Shown here in pieces: positions 15,619-22,665 of a stretch of 64,000 nucleotides of DNA (positions within the stretch are counted from its first letter, which is position 1; each line of letters opens with the position of its first letter). Source of the DNA: Pyramidobacter sp. C12-8 (GTDB lineage: Bacteria > Synergistota > Synergistia > Synergistales > Dethiosulfovibrionaceae); contig NZ_MUHX01000006.1 in assembly GCF_002007215.1 (NCBI RefSeq), positions 1 to 64,000 of the forward strand. The letters are read 5' to 3'. The notes under the pieces were generated by a model. That model made no database searches. It had not been told where the DNA came from and was given only the letters and a program-made list of their open reading frames with translations. Position numbers and translations under genes: made by a program.

Positions 15619-16329
15619 TCAGCCTTCACCGCAGACGGCTTCGGCGACGCGGCGGCAGAAGAGCGCGGCCTTTTCCCGATCCGGCTGCAGCATGGTCAGC
15701 GCCGCGGCAGCCACGGGGCGCTTGCCGTCGGGACAGAGGATCCCCGCGTCGTATTCGCTGCCGGGAAACGAAGCGCCGAAATGCGCCAGGCATTTTTCTC
15801 CCACGGACGCGAACTTGTCATCGCCCCGAAATTCCGACATCAGCGCCAGCAGGCGCCGGCAACTGGCCTCCGACAGGCCTTCGCGGCCGATCAAACGGCG
15901 GAAGAACGCGGCCGCGTCCTCGGCGCAGGTGACGTTGCCCCGCAGCGATTCGTTCTCGCCCACCGGGCGACGGATCTCCGTCTGCGTCATGCCGGCGCGG
16001 CGGGCCGCGGCGTTGACCGCTTCCATGCCGAGCGCGCCGATCAGCGCGTTGGCCGCTTCCACGCTGCCGCCGCAGACGTCGCGGGCCGCGTTTTCCCAGC
16101 TCATGGAAGCGCCGGGAAGCGGTTCTTCCAGCTTGAGTCCGTCCGCCTCGACGCGCTCGAAAAGATTCCACAGCGCCGGCAGCGCCGCCATCAGCCCGGC
16201 GGGCACAAACCGGCCGCCGTTATAGACAAGCTGCAGGTCCGCCGCGCCGTCGTAAACGGCCGCCGCCGGCGCGCCGCCGTCGGCGCCGGCGATCGCCCGC
16301 AGAACGCCGCCTTTCCAGTTTTCAGGCAT
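15619..16329 (-). CDS. Class A beta-lactamase-fold (serine hydrolase-like) protein, probably catalytically inactive
   Basis: The 236-residue protein resembles class A beta-lactamase-like proteins in its middle (ENAARDVCGGSVEAANALIGALGMEAVN, where enzymes have an SDN-type motif before the ...NxLxxxxG helix) and in the region RLIGREGLSEASCRRLLALM. At the usual SxxK position it reads FVPAGLMAAL, with neither Ser nor Lys. No signal peptide is visible, so it may be cytoplasmic. The start at 16329 has AGGAGGAG at good spacing. The fold assignment is moderate and the function unknown. Confidence 0.55.
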   Translation of the reverse strand: MPENWKGGVLRAIAGADGGAPAAAVYDGAADLQLVYNGGRFVPAGLMAALPALWNLFERVEADGLKLEEPLPGASMSWENAARDVCGGSVEAANALIGALGMEAVNAAARRAGMTQTEIRRPVGENESLRGNVTCAEDAAAFFRRLIGREGLSEASCRRLLALMSEFRGDDKFASVGEKCLAHFGASFPGSEYDAGILCPDGKRPVAAAALTMLQPDREKAALFCRRVAEAVCGEG

Positions 16330-16544
16330 GAAAACTCCTCCTTATGAATGATCCTGCAAGAGTGTAAACGCTCCCGCCGCCGCTGTCAATTTTCCGCGGC
16401 GGCTTTTTGGGCTTCCCGCGGTCCTTGCAATTTTTCGCTTTGTGTGTCAAAATATTCGTAGAAGCAAAGAAGTGTTTTTTGCTCGGAATTCACCCGCTGC
16501 CGGAGAACGATGCGGCGGCCGTTAATCTTAAGGAGGTCATTCAC

Positions 16545-17057
16545 ATGCAGGAAAGAAAAGGCGTCGTCACGATGAAGGGGAATCCGCTCACGCTGGTCGG
16601 ACCGGAGCTGAAAGTCGGCGACAAGGCGCCCGATTTCATCGTGGTCGACACGGCCATGGCGCCCAAATCGCTGAAGGATTACGAGGGCAAGATCAAGGTG
16701 CTCTCCGTGACGCCGTCGCTGGACACGCCCGTCTGCGATCTGCAGGCCACGTGGTTCAACGAGGACACGGCCGAGCTGGGCGACGTGTACGTGCTCAACG
16801 TTAGCATGGATCTGCCCTTCGCGTTGAAGCGCTACTGCGCCGCCAAGGGCTTCGACAAGGTGGCGACGCTCTCCGACCACCGCGAGGCGTCGTTCGGCAC
16901 GGCCTACGGCGTGCTGCTCAAGGAACTGCGCCTGCTGGCCCGCGCCGTGTTCGTGGTCGACTGCGACGACGTGATCCGCTATATCGAAGTGGTGCCCGAG
17001 GCCACCAACTCCATCGACTACGACAAGCTGCTGGAGGCCGTCAAGGCGCTGGCGTAA
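16545..17057 (+). CDS. tpx: Thiol peroxidase
   Basis: The 170-residue peroxiredoxin of the Tpx class reduces hydrogen peroxide and organic hydroperoxides using thioredoxin. The peroxidatic Cys is C64 in SLDTPVCDLQ and the resolving Cys is C98 in KRYCAAKGFDKV, the spacing expected for atypical two-Cys Tpx. The start is set by AAGGAGG seven bases before ATG 16545. It stands alone, with a strong terminator at 17090-17134. In an anaerobe it would serve oxidative stress defence. Confidence 0.95.
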   Translation: MQERKGVVTMKGNPLTLVGPELKVGDKAPDFIVVDTAMAPKSLKDYEGKIKVLSVTPSLDTPVCDLQATWFNEDTAELGDVYVLNVSMDLPFALKRYCAAKGFDKVATLSDHREASFGTAYGVLLKELRLLARAVFVVDCDDVIRYIEVVPEATNSIDYDKLLEAVKALA

Positions 17058-17089
17058 GGACAAAACACGAATACCGCTCCACAAAAACG

Positions 17090-17134
17090 CCCCTCGAAAG
17101 CCGGAACGTTTCCGGCCTTCGAGGGGTATTTTCG
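17090..17134 (+). terminator. Terminator of tpx
   Basis: CCCCTCGAA...TTCGAGGGG with an inner GCCGGAA/TTCCGGC stem, followed by a short T-rich stretch. Confidence 0.85.
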
Positions 17135-17148
17135 CGGCATTTTTCGTG

Positions 17149-17583
17149 TGCGGCACAAGAAGAAAAGCCTGTCGTGTCACTCTGGTCGACCGAAAGAGCC
17201 GCCTTCTCCTGCGCCGCGAAGCGGAAAGCAAGACCGCCGACGACTGCGTCGACAGGACCATCATCGACCTGCTGAAAGATCTGCCGCATAAGAACATCAC
17301 GCCCGACCGTGGCTGCGAGTTCTCCAACTGCGAACAGATCAACACCGGTCTTGGGGGAATCGAATTCTATTATCCCGAGCCGCATCAACCATGGCAGAGG
17401 GGAACGAACGAGAACGCCAACGGGCTTTTGAGGGAATACTTCTCAAGAGGAAGGACGTCACGGATATCCCCGACGAAATTATCCAAATGTATGTCAGCCG
17501 CTTCAACACGCGACCTCGTAAATGTCTTGGCTGGAAACCTCCTGATGAGATTTTCCACTCGACTTCGTTGCTCTTGGCTTGAA
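17149..17583 (+). pseudogene. IS30-family transposase remnant
   Basis: The sequence encodes the catalytic half of an IS30-type transposase: VTLVDRKSRLLL (first Asp), NITPDRGCEFSN (second Asp) and PWQRGTNENANGLLREYF (Glu). After about 17445 the match shifts to another frame, continuing VTDIPDEIIQMYVSRFNTRPRKCLGWKPPDEIFH to a stop at 17583. The N-terminal helix-turn-helix part is missing and no terminal inverted repeats were recognised. This is a dead insertion sequence. Confidence 0.88.
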
Positions 17584-17610
17584 TATTCGCACCGGCGCGT
17601 GATATATTTA

Positions 17611-17626
17611 TAGTTAGCTGCAACTA
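17611..17626. promoter_or_regulatory. Inverted repeat upstream of the methyltransferase-ZIP operon
   Basis: TAGTTAGCTGCAACTA overlaps or follows a possible -10 (TATATT/TATAGT) about 40 bp before the methyltransferase. The TAGTT(A)/(T)AACTA half-sites resemble those at 11791-11810 and 21505-21520. It is a possible operator; the regulator is unknown. Confidence 0.4.
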
Positions 17627-17663
17627 ATTCAAATTCGAAAAAGACGAATGGGAGGCGATCGGC

Positions 17664-18296
17664 ACGAAAAATTACGAAGAACTTTCCCGCCGTCATTTCA
17701 ACAGACAGGCCGCCGTCTACGACGAAAACACCGGCATGTACTATTCCGGCCCGGCCAGGGTCAGCGGCGCCGACGCGCTGGCGTATCTCCGGGAGATACG
17801 ATACGAATCGCTGCTCGACGTCGGCTGCGGCACGGGCTTTCTTCTCGACGGACTGGCCCGGCAGCGGCGCGCCGTTTACAAGGGGCTTGACATCTCGGAA
17901 GGGATGATCGACGTCGCGCGCGGGAAAAAGATCCCCGGCGCGGAATTCGTTTTGGGAAGCGCCGACAAACTGCCCTGGAAGGACGGCGTTTTCGACGTCG
18001 TCACGTGCATCCAGAGCTTTCACCATTATCCCTACGCCGACGAGGCCGTGCGGGAAGTTTATCGCGTTTTGAGGCCGGGAGGGCTGTATCTGCTCTCCGA
18101 CACGGGCGTCGGCGGACTGGGGGCGTGGCTCGACAACCGCATCATTTTCCCGCTGCTGCGAAGCGGCGACTGCCGCAGCGAAAACCGGCACGCCGCCGCG
18201 GCGCGCATGGAGCGTCACGGCTTCGCGGTGATCAGAAACGAACGGCTGCGCGGGCTGATCTATACCGTCGTCGGCCGCAAGCCGAAAGCGGATTGA
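17664..18296 (+). CDS. Class I SAM-dependent methyltransferase (apparent ACG start)
   Basis: The protein has the SAM-binding motif I LLDVGCGTGFLLDGLA, motif II-like GLDISEGMIDVA and the post-I IQSFHHYPYADEAVREVYRVLRPGG pattern of the UbiE/COQ5-like Methyltransf_11 group. Substrate unknown. The open frame has no ATG, GTG or TTG before codon 25. An ACG at 17664, eight bases after GGGAGG, gives the natural-looking N terminus KNYEELSRRHFNRQAAVYDE, so I place the start there, with about 210 residues. Initiation at the internal ATG 17736 would cut off the first helix. It is followed by a second methyltransferase and a ZIP transporter, probably one operon. Confidence 0.75.
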   Translation, partial: TKNYEELSRRHFNRQAAVYDENTGMYYSGPARVSGADALAYLREIRYESLLDVGCGTGFLLDGLARQRRAVYKGLDISEGMIDVARGKKIPGAEFVLGSADKLPWKDGVFDVVTCIQSFHHYPYADEAVREVYRVLRPGGLYLLSDTGVGGLGAWLDNRIIFPLLRSGDCRSENRHAAAARMERHGFAVIRNERLRGLIYTVVGRKPKAD

Positions 18297-18319
18297 CAGG
18301 AAGGGGGCGCATTTGTATC

Positions 18320-19111
18320 ATGAAAGCCGATTACAAAAATTGGGTGCCGAAGGGGCTGATCGCGGCGCTGCTGGCCGCGTCGGCGACGGGCGGGCTGTGT
18401 TTCGCCGCCTTCGGAGCCGCCGGCTGGGGCGTAGGACGGACGGCCCGGATCGCTTGGACCGTCGCCGCCGGGACGATCTGCGCGCTCTGCGGCCTTCTCG
18501 CGGCGCAGTTCATCGTCATGTACCGCGCCTTTTCCTATAATGGCAAACGGCAGCTGGCGCGCCAGATCGTGGAGGGCACGGCGCGGTACGTCGAACTGCC
18601 GCCGGGAGGCCGCGGACTGGACGTGGGCTGCGGCAGCGGCGCGCTGACGATCGCCTGCGCCAAGCGCAATCCGCAGGGTTCCATGCTGGGCATCGACCGC
18701 TGGGGACGCGAGTACGCCTCGTACAACAAGCCGCTTTGCGAGCGCAACGCGGCGGCCGAGGGCACGAGCAACGTCGGCTTCGCCCGCGGCGACGCGCTGA
18801 AGCTGGACTTTCCCGACGAAAGTTTCGACGCCGTGACCAGCAACTACGTGTATCACAACGTGCGCGGCGCCGACAAACGGGAACTGCTTCTGGAAACGCT
18901 GCGCGTGCTGAAGAAGGGCGGCGTCTTCGCCATCCACGACCTGATGACGCCGTCGCGCTACGGCGACATGCGGGAGTTCGTCCGCGAACTGAAGCGGCGG
19001 GGGTATGAAGAAGTTCAGCTGCTCGACACGACCACAGGCATGTTCATGAGCCCGGCGGAGGCCCGACGTCTGATGCTCACGGGCTCGGCGCTGCTGACGG
19101 GAAGAAAATGA
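18320..19111 (+). CDS. Membrane-anchored SAM-dependent methyltransferase
   Basis: The 263-residue protein has two hydrophobic segments near the N terminus (about 12-35 and 44-70) and then a class I methyltransferase domain: GLDVGCGSGALTIACAK (motif I), MLGIDRWG, FARGDALKLDFPDESFDAVTSNYVYHNV and LRVLKKGGVFAIHDLM. It probably acts at the inner face of the membrane on an unknown substrate. It starts 23 bp after the previous methyltransferase and ends 16 bp before the ZIP gene, so the three are likely co-transcribed. Confidence 0.8.
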   Translation: MKADYKNWVPKGLIAALLAASATGGLCFAAFGAAGWGVGRTARIAWTVAAGTICALCGLLAAQFIVMYRAFSYNGKRQLARQIVEGTARYVELPPGGRGLDVGCGSGALTIACAKRNPQGSMLGIDRWGREYASYNKPLCERNAAAEGTSNVGFARGDALKLDFPDESFDAVTSNYVYHNVRGADKRELLLETLRVLKKGGVFAIHDLMTPSRYGDMREFVRELKRRGYEEVQLLDTTTGMFMSPAEARRLMLTGSALLTGRK

Positions 19112-19127
19112 CGGGAGTGAAATCATC

Positions 19128-19916
19128 GTGACAAACGCTGTTCACGTGACCGCGGGGCTTTTGATCCCGTTTCTGGGCACGAGCCTGGGCGCGGCCTGCG
19201 TCTTCTTCATGAAGGGCAACCTGAGGGAAAACGTGCAGAAGAGCCTTACCGGCTTCGCTGCCGGCGTGATGGTGGCCGCTTCCGTGTGGAGCCTGCTGAT
19301 CCCGGCCATCGATCTGGCGGCGGACTACGGCCGGGGCGCCGTCGTGCCGTCGGTCGCCGGCTTCTGGCTGGGGATCCTGTTTCTGCTGCTGCTCGACCAC
19401 GCCATTCCGCACCTGCACCAGTTCAGTGAGGAGGCGGAGGGGCCGCGCAGCCGTCTGGCACGCACGACGATGATGGTTCTGGCGGTGACGATCCACAACG
19501 TGCCCGAGGGCATGGCCGTCGGCGTGGTCTACGCCGGCCTGCTGTCGGGCACGGCGAACATCACGCCGATGAGCGCGCTGGCGCTGGCTGTCGGCATCGC
19601 CATCCAGAACTTTCCGGAAGGCGCGATCATCTCCATGCCGCTCCACGCCGAAGGGCAGAACAAATGGAAAGCGTTCACGGGCGGCGTGCTCTCCGGCGCC
19701 GTCGAGCCGCTGGGCGCGGCCGGCACGCTGCTGGCCATCGGCCTTGTCGTACCGGCCATGCCCTATCTGCTCAGTTTCGCCGCCGGCGCCATGCTCTATG
19801 TCGTCGTCGAAGAACTGATCCCGGAGATGTCGCAGGGCCCCCACTCCGACTGCGGCACGCTCTCGTTCGCTCTGGGATTCAGCGTCATGATGGCGCTGGA
19901 CGTGATGCTGGGGTGA
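19128..19916 (+). CDS. ZIP-family divalent metal transporter
   Basis: The 262-residue polytopic membrane protein carries the two ZIP metal-site motifs: VTIHNVPEGMAVGV in one helix and AIQNFPEGAIISM in the next, plus LYVVVEELIPE near the end and a His-containing loop (DHAIPHLHQFSEE). ZIP proteins import zinc, iron or manganese. The GTG start at 19128 follows GGGAG. It is the last gene of the methyltransferase operon. The inverted repeat at the operon promoter would fit metal control, but this is an inference. Confidence 0.9.
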   Translation: MTNAVHVTAGLLIPFLGTSLGAACVFFMKGNLRENVQKSLTGFAAGVMVAASVWSLLIPAIDLAADYGRGAVVPSVAGFWLGILFLLLLDHAIPHLHQFSEEAEGPRSRLARTTMMVLAVTIHNVPEGMAVGVVYAGLLSGTANITPMSALALAVGIAIQNFPEGAIISMPLHAEGQNKWKAFTGGVLSGAVEPLGAAGTLLAIGLVVPAMPYLLSFAAGAMLYVVVEELIPEMSQGPHSDCGTLSFALGFSVMMALDVMLG

Positions 19917-19929
19917 GAACGGCGGCGGG

Positions 19930-20080
19930 ACAAAAAATGCCGCGGAGACGCCAGGCCACGGAGAGACGCGGCAAACGCCGCGTCATCACGCTGATAAAAG
20001 CGGGATCGGCCAGCCCGGTTCACCGATCGCGCGTATCGTGTTTTTCCGTTTTTTTTCTGTGCCTCCGTGCTGGCCTTCGT
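19930..20080. repeat. Intergenic CACGGAG-type repeat, second full copy
   Basis: ACAAAAAATGCCGCGGAGAC and CCACGGAGAGACG at the left, and a T-rich stretch followed by GTGCCTCCGTGCTGGC at the right, parallel the arrangement at 15425-15600. No gene is seen. Confidence 0.5.
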
Positions 20081-20126
20081 TCCCATCCCCACGCATCGAT
20101 AAACAGCTCATGATAAATTAATTCAA

Positions 20127-20175
20127 GAAGCCTCCGGAAAATCCCGCGTTCCTGCGGAACTTCCGGAGGCTTTTT
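20127..20175. terminator. Terminator between the ZIP gene and the Tp47-like gene
   Basis: AAGCCTCCGGAA pairs with TTCCGGAGGCTT, followed by T5 in the plus direction and A-rich sequence in the minus direction. Confidence 0.85.
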
Positions 20176-20202
20176 CATGCCGCGCCGGGCGCGGACAGTC
20201 GG

Positions 20203-21480
20203 CTAGCGGCGCGCGGCTTCGAAGCTCAGGTCGGGATAACCGGCGGCGCGGACGGTCACGGCGCTGCGCTCCTTGAAGAGCGGCGCGGAAAGGTCGAGGC
20301 GGCCTTCGCCGTCGATGACCTTCGCTTTCTTCGGATTGACCGCTGTGCCGTCGATCGTCAGCTCGCGGACGCAGCGCAGATAGTTCTTGAAATCGTCTTC
20401 TCCGCCGACGGGGACGAGGCGTCCGCCTTCCGCGTCCCAAGCGGCGGGCAGCGCGTCGGTCGAGAGCACGAAAATCGCGGTCAGCGTCTCGTACACGCCC
20501 TTTTCGTCCGTGATTTTCATCTCGTATTCGCCGGGCTTGTTCTGCGCGGACCAAACGATGCGGCCGTCTGCGGCCGCGCCGCCGTCAAGCGCGCCGGCGT
20601 CGTACACGGGAACGTAGTCCCTGGGCAGCTCGCCTTCGATCGCAAACGCCGTGCCGCCGGCCGCGAGCGCGGCGTTCTCCGCCTTCAGACGGCAGCCGGT
20701 GAGGACGGGCAGATAAACCTGCGCGTCCACATTGTAGACGGCCTTGTCGGTGATGTAGGTCAGGCCGGTGATCGTCGTGCCGGTCAGGGTCTTGTAGTGC
20801 GCGGGGAAGGTGGGATTGACGTCCTTGATGAATTTGGTGTGGCCCACGTTCCAGCCCAGCTCGCGGCCGCCGCGCCAGATGTTCTCCAGGCGGCGCATGC
20901 CGTAGTCGCTCTGCGCCGTGCGGACGATCACGCCGTACAGCGTTTCCTTCTCGGGGTCGGTGTCGAAGCCGTCCAGCTTCATCTGGTAGTCGCCGCGCCG
21001 GGTCATGGTCCTGACGCTGCCCTTCACGTCCGCGACGGCCACTTCCGGCAGCCCCTGCACCTTGCCGAAGGCGGGCGCGCCGCCGGCAACGCTCATTTCC
21101 TTGAAGAACGCGGGAACCTGCGCCAGTTCGGTCCAGGCGTAGCTGCCGAGGGCGAACAATTCGTCGGCCGAAGCGGCGCGAGCAAATCCCTTCAGCGCCG
21201 CCTCGTCAGTCTTGACGGGGAACGTCACGCCTTCGATGACCAGCGCTTTGTCGTCGCCGGTGTGGTAGGTGCCTCCGACCAGCTTCGCGTTCCTCGCCTT
21301 GGCGACGGTCGCCGAGGTGACCGCATCCACCGGCACGGGGTTCTTCGTCAGTTCCGCCCTGTAAAAATCGTCGTAGGGAACGTTCATCAGCACGAAAACC
21401 GGCGCGCTCTCGGCGCTCCCCGCTCCGCACGCCGCCAATGCCAGCGCGGCGATTGCCGCTGTCAGTCCTTTTTTCAACAT
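20203..21480 (-). CDS. Tp47-like lipoprotein (penicillin-binding lipoprotein-type domains)
   Basis: The 425-residue protein has a lipoprotein signal with lipobox LAAC at residues 15-18. The body contains VLMNVPYDDFYRAEL, VDAVTSATVAKARN, GGTYHTG and VIEGVTFPVK, then SDYGMRRLENIWRGGRELGWNVGHTK and two Ig-like parts. These features recall the treponemal Tp47 (TpN47) lipoprotein family also seen in anaerobes; the match is by pattern only. Function is unknown. An inverted repeat lies 25 bp upstream. It is monocistronic, with a strong terminator. I am sure that it is a lipoprotein, less sure of the family. Confidence 0.6.
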   Translation of the reverse strand: MLKKGLTAAIAALALAACGAGSAESAPVFVLMNVPYDDFYRAELTKNPVPVDAVTSATVAKARNAKLVGGTYHTGDDKALVIEGVTFPVKTDEAALKGFARAASADELFALGSYAWTELAQVPAFFKEMSVAGGAPAFGKVQGLPEVAVADVKGSVRTMTRRGDYQMKLDGFDTDPEKETLYGVIVRTAQSDYGMRRLENIWRGGRELGWNVGHTKFIKDVNPTFPAHYKTLTGTTITGLTYITDKAVYNVDAQVYLPVLTGCRLKAENAALAAGGTAFAIEGELPRDYVPVYDAGALDGGAAADGRIVWSAQNKPGEYEMKITDEKGVYETLTAIFVLSTDALPAAWDAEGGRLVPVGGEDDFKNYLRCVRELTIDGTAVNPKKAKVIDGEGRLDLSAPLFKERSAVTVRAAGYPDLSFEAARR

Positions 21481-21504
21481 AGCTCAGCCTCCTTGGATAT
21501 TGTA

Positions 21505-21520
21505 GTTAGATAAATCTAAC
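21505..21520. promoter_or_regulatory. 16-bp palindrome upstream of the Tp47-like gene
   Basis: GTTAGATAAATCTAAC has perfect 7-bp arms around AA and lies 25 bp before the minus-strand start at 21480, where an operator would block transcription. The half-site is akin to the TAGTTA repeats at 11.8 and 17.6 kb. Confidence 0.5.
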
Positions 21521-21718
21521 ATCAGCGTCATCATAGCATTTCCCGCCGCCGCGTGTCAACGAAAATCCCCATGCTGAAGCCGCCGGCAAATTTTTCTCGG
21601 GAAGCGGGCGATATTTCCCGCTCCGCCGCCGAAGACAATGTTTTTCGCGCGCGTTCGGCGGTATAATAATCGCGAAAAGATTCGCGCGCTACGCTTCAAG
21701 CGAGAGGAGGCCCGGACA

Positions 21719-22252
21719 ATGACGTACACAAAATATTACGATTCGCCGCTCGGCAGAATGCTCATGGCCGCCGACGGCGCGGCGCTGACGGGGCTGTGGT
21801 TCGAGGGGCAGAAACATTTCGCCCGTACGCTGGCGGGACAGCACGCCGAGGGCGACCTGCCCGTGTTCGCCGAAACGGCGGCGTGGCTGGACACGTATTT
21901 CGCGGGCCAGAACCCCGGCCCCGTTCCGCCGCTGAGCCTGCACGGCAGCGAATTCCAACTGGCCGTGTGGGACGCGCTCGTGGCCATCCCCTACGGAACC
22001 GTCAGGACTTACGGCGACATCACCCGCCGGATCGCTTCGGAACGGGGACTCAGCCATATGTCGGCGCGGGCCGTCGGCGGCGCGGTCGCTCACAATCCCA
22101 TCTCCGTCATCGTGCCCTGTCACCGCGTCGTCGGCGCCGGCGGCAGCCTGACCGGCTACGCCGGAGGCCTCGCCAGAAAACAGACCCTGCTGCGCCTCGA
22201 AGGCGTCGACCTGAGCCGCTTCTTCGTCCCCAAAACGGGAACGGCGCTGTAA
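21719..22252 (+). CDS. ogt: Methylated-DNA--protein-cysteine methyltransferase
   Basis: The 177-residue protein has the active-site motif IVPCHRVVG with acceptor Cys C134, preceded by AIPYGTVRTYGDI and ARAVGGAVAHNPIS, the DNA-binding helix-turn-helix and Arg finger of Ogt/MGMT proteins. It repairs O6-alkylguanine by irreversible transfer to itself. AGGAGG precedes ATG 21719 and a TATAAT at 21662-21667 is a plausible -10. It is monocistronic with a strong terminator at 22333-22377. Confidence 0.93.
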   Translation: MTYTKYYDSPLGRMLMAADGAALTGLWFEGQKHFARTLAGQHAEGDLPVFAETAAWLDTYFAGQNPGPVPPLSLHGSEFQLAVWDALVAIPYGTVRTYGDITRRIASERGLSHMSARAVGGAVAHNPISVIVPCHRVVGAGGSLTGYAGGLARKQTLLRLEGVDLSRFFVPKTGTAL

Positions 22253-22332
22253 AGAGCGATTCGCCAAAACTCGAAAAACGCCGTCAACGGCAGATTTCGC
22301 CGCAGACCGTTTCACGCAGAACGGCAAAAGAT

Positions 22333-22377
22333 CGCGCCGCGCTCCCCTGACAAAAGGGGAACGCGGCGCGGCTTTTT
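22333..22377 (+). terminator. Terminator of ogt
   Basis: CGCGCCGCG and CGCGGCGCG arms with an inner CCCC/GGGG pair, followed by T5. Confidence 0.85.
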
Positions 22378-22424
22378 GAAAAGACACCTCCGGCATGACG
22401 GAGTTCCGCCATGTCATACTATTC

Positions 22425-22565
22425 TTGATAGAAAGTATAAACATAGTTTTCTGGGCGCTGCGAGGGAGTTCAGTCACTCAGAACTACCTCGACTGCTGCG
22501 CAGCTCGCTTTGTGAATTTTCCCCGCAGCACCCTTATGTTCGGCTTTTTAATTGAGAAAATAATA
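22425..22565 (+). repeat. Structured repeat element, copy B
   Basis: Homologous to 6650-6798. The stem GGGCGCTGCG (22453-22462) pairs with CGCAGCACCC (22524-22533, one mismatch). Outer AACATA (22440-22445) pairs with TATGTT (22535-22540), and inner TTCA pairs with TGAA. The apical hairpin is shorter (GCTG/CAGC) than in copy A. It lies between convergent transcription units. Confidence 0.7.
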
Positions 22566-22607
22566 TCATTCGGAAGGCATAACGCCTCCCCATATTCGCG
22601 GCCTTGC

Positions 22608-22645
22608 AAAAAGTCCCGAACCTGACGCAGATCCGGGACTTCGAT
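22608..22645 (-). terminator. Terminator of the ggt-M14 cluster
   Basis: AAGTCCCG (22611-22618) pairs with CGGGACTT (22634-22641), and the minus-strand transcript continues into a run of T. It lies just beyond the M14 gene stop. Confidence 0.65.
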
Positions 22646-22665
22646 TCTCTCAGGACGAACGTCGT

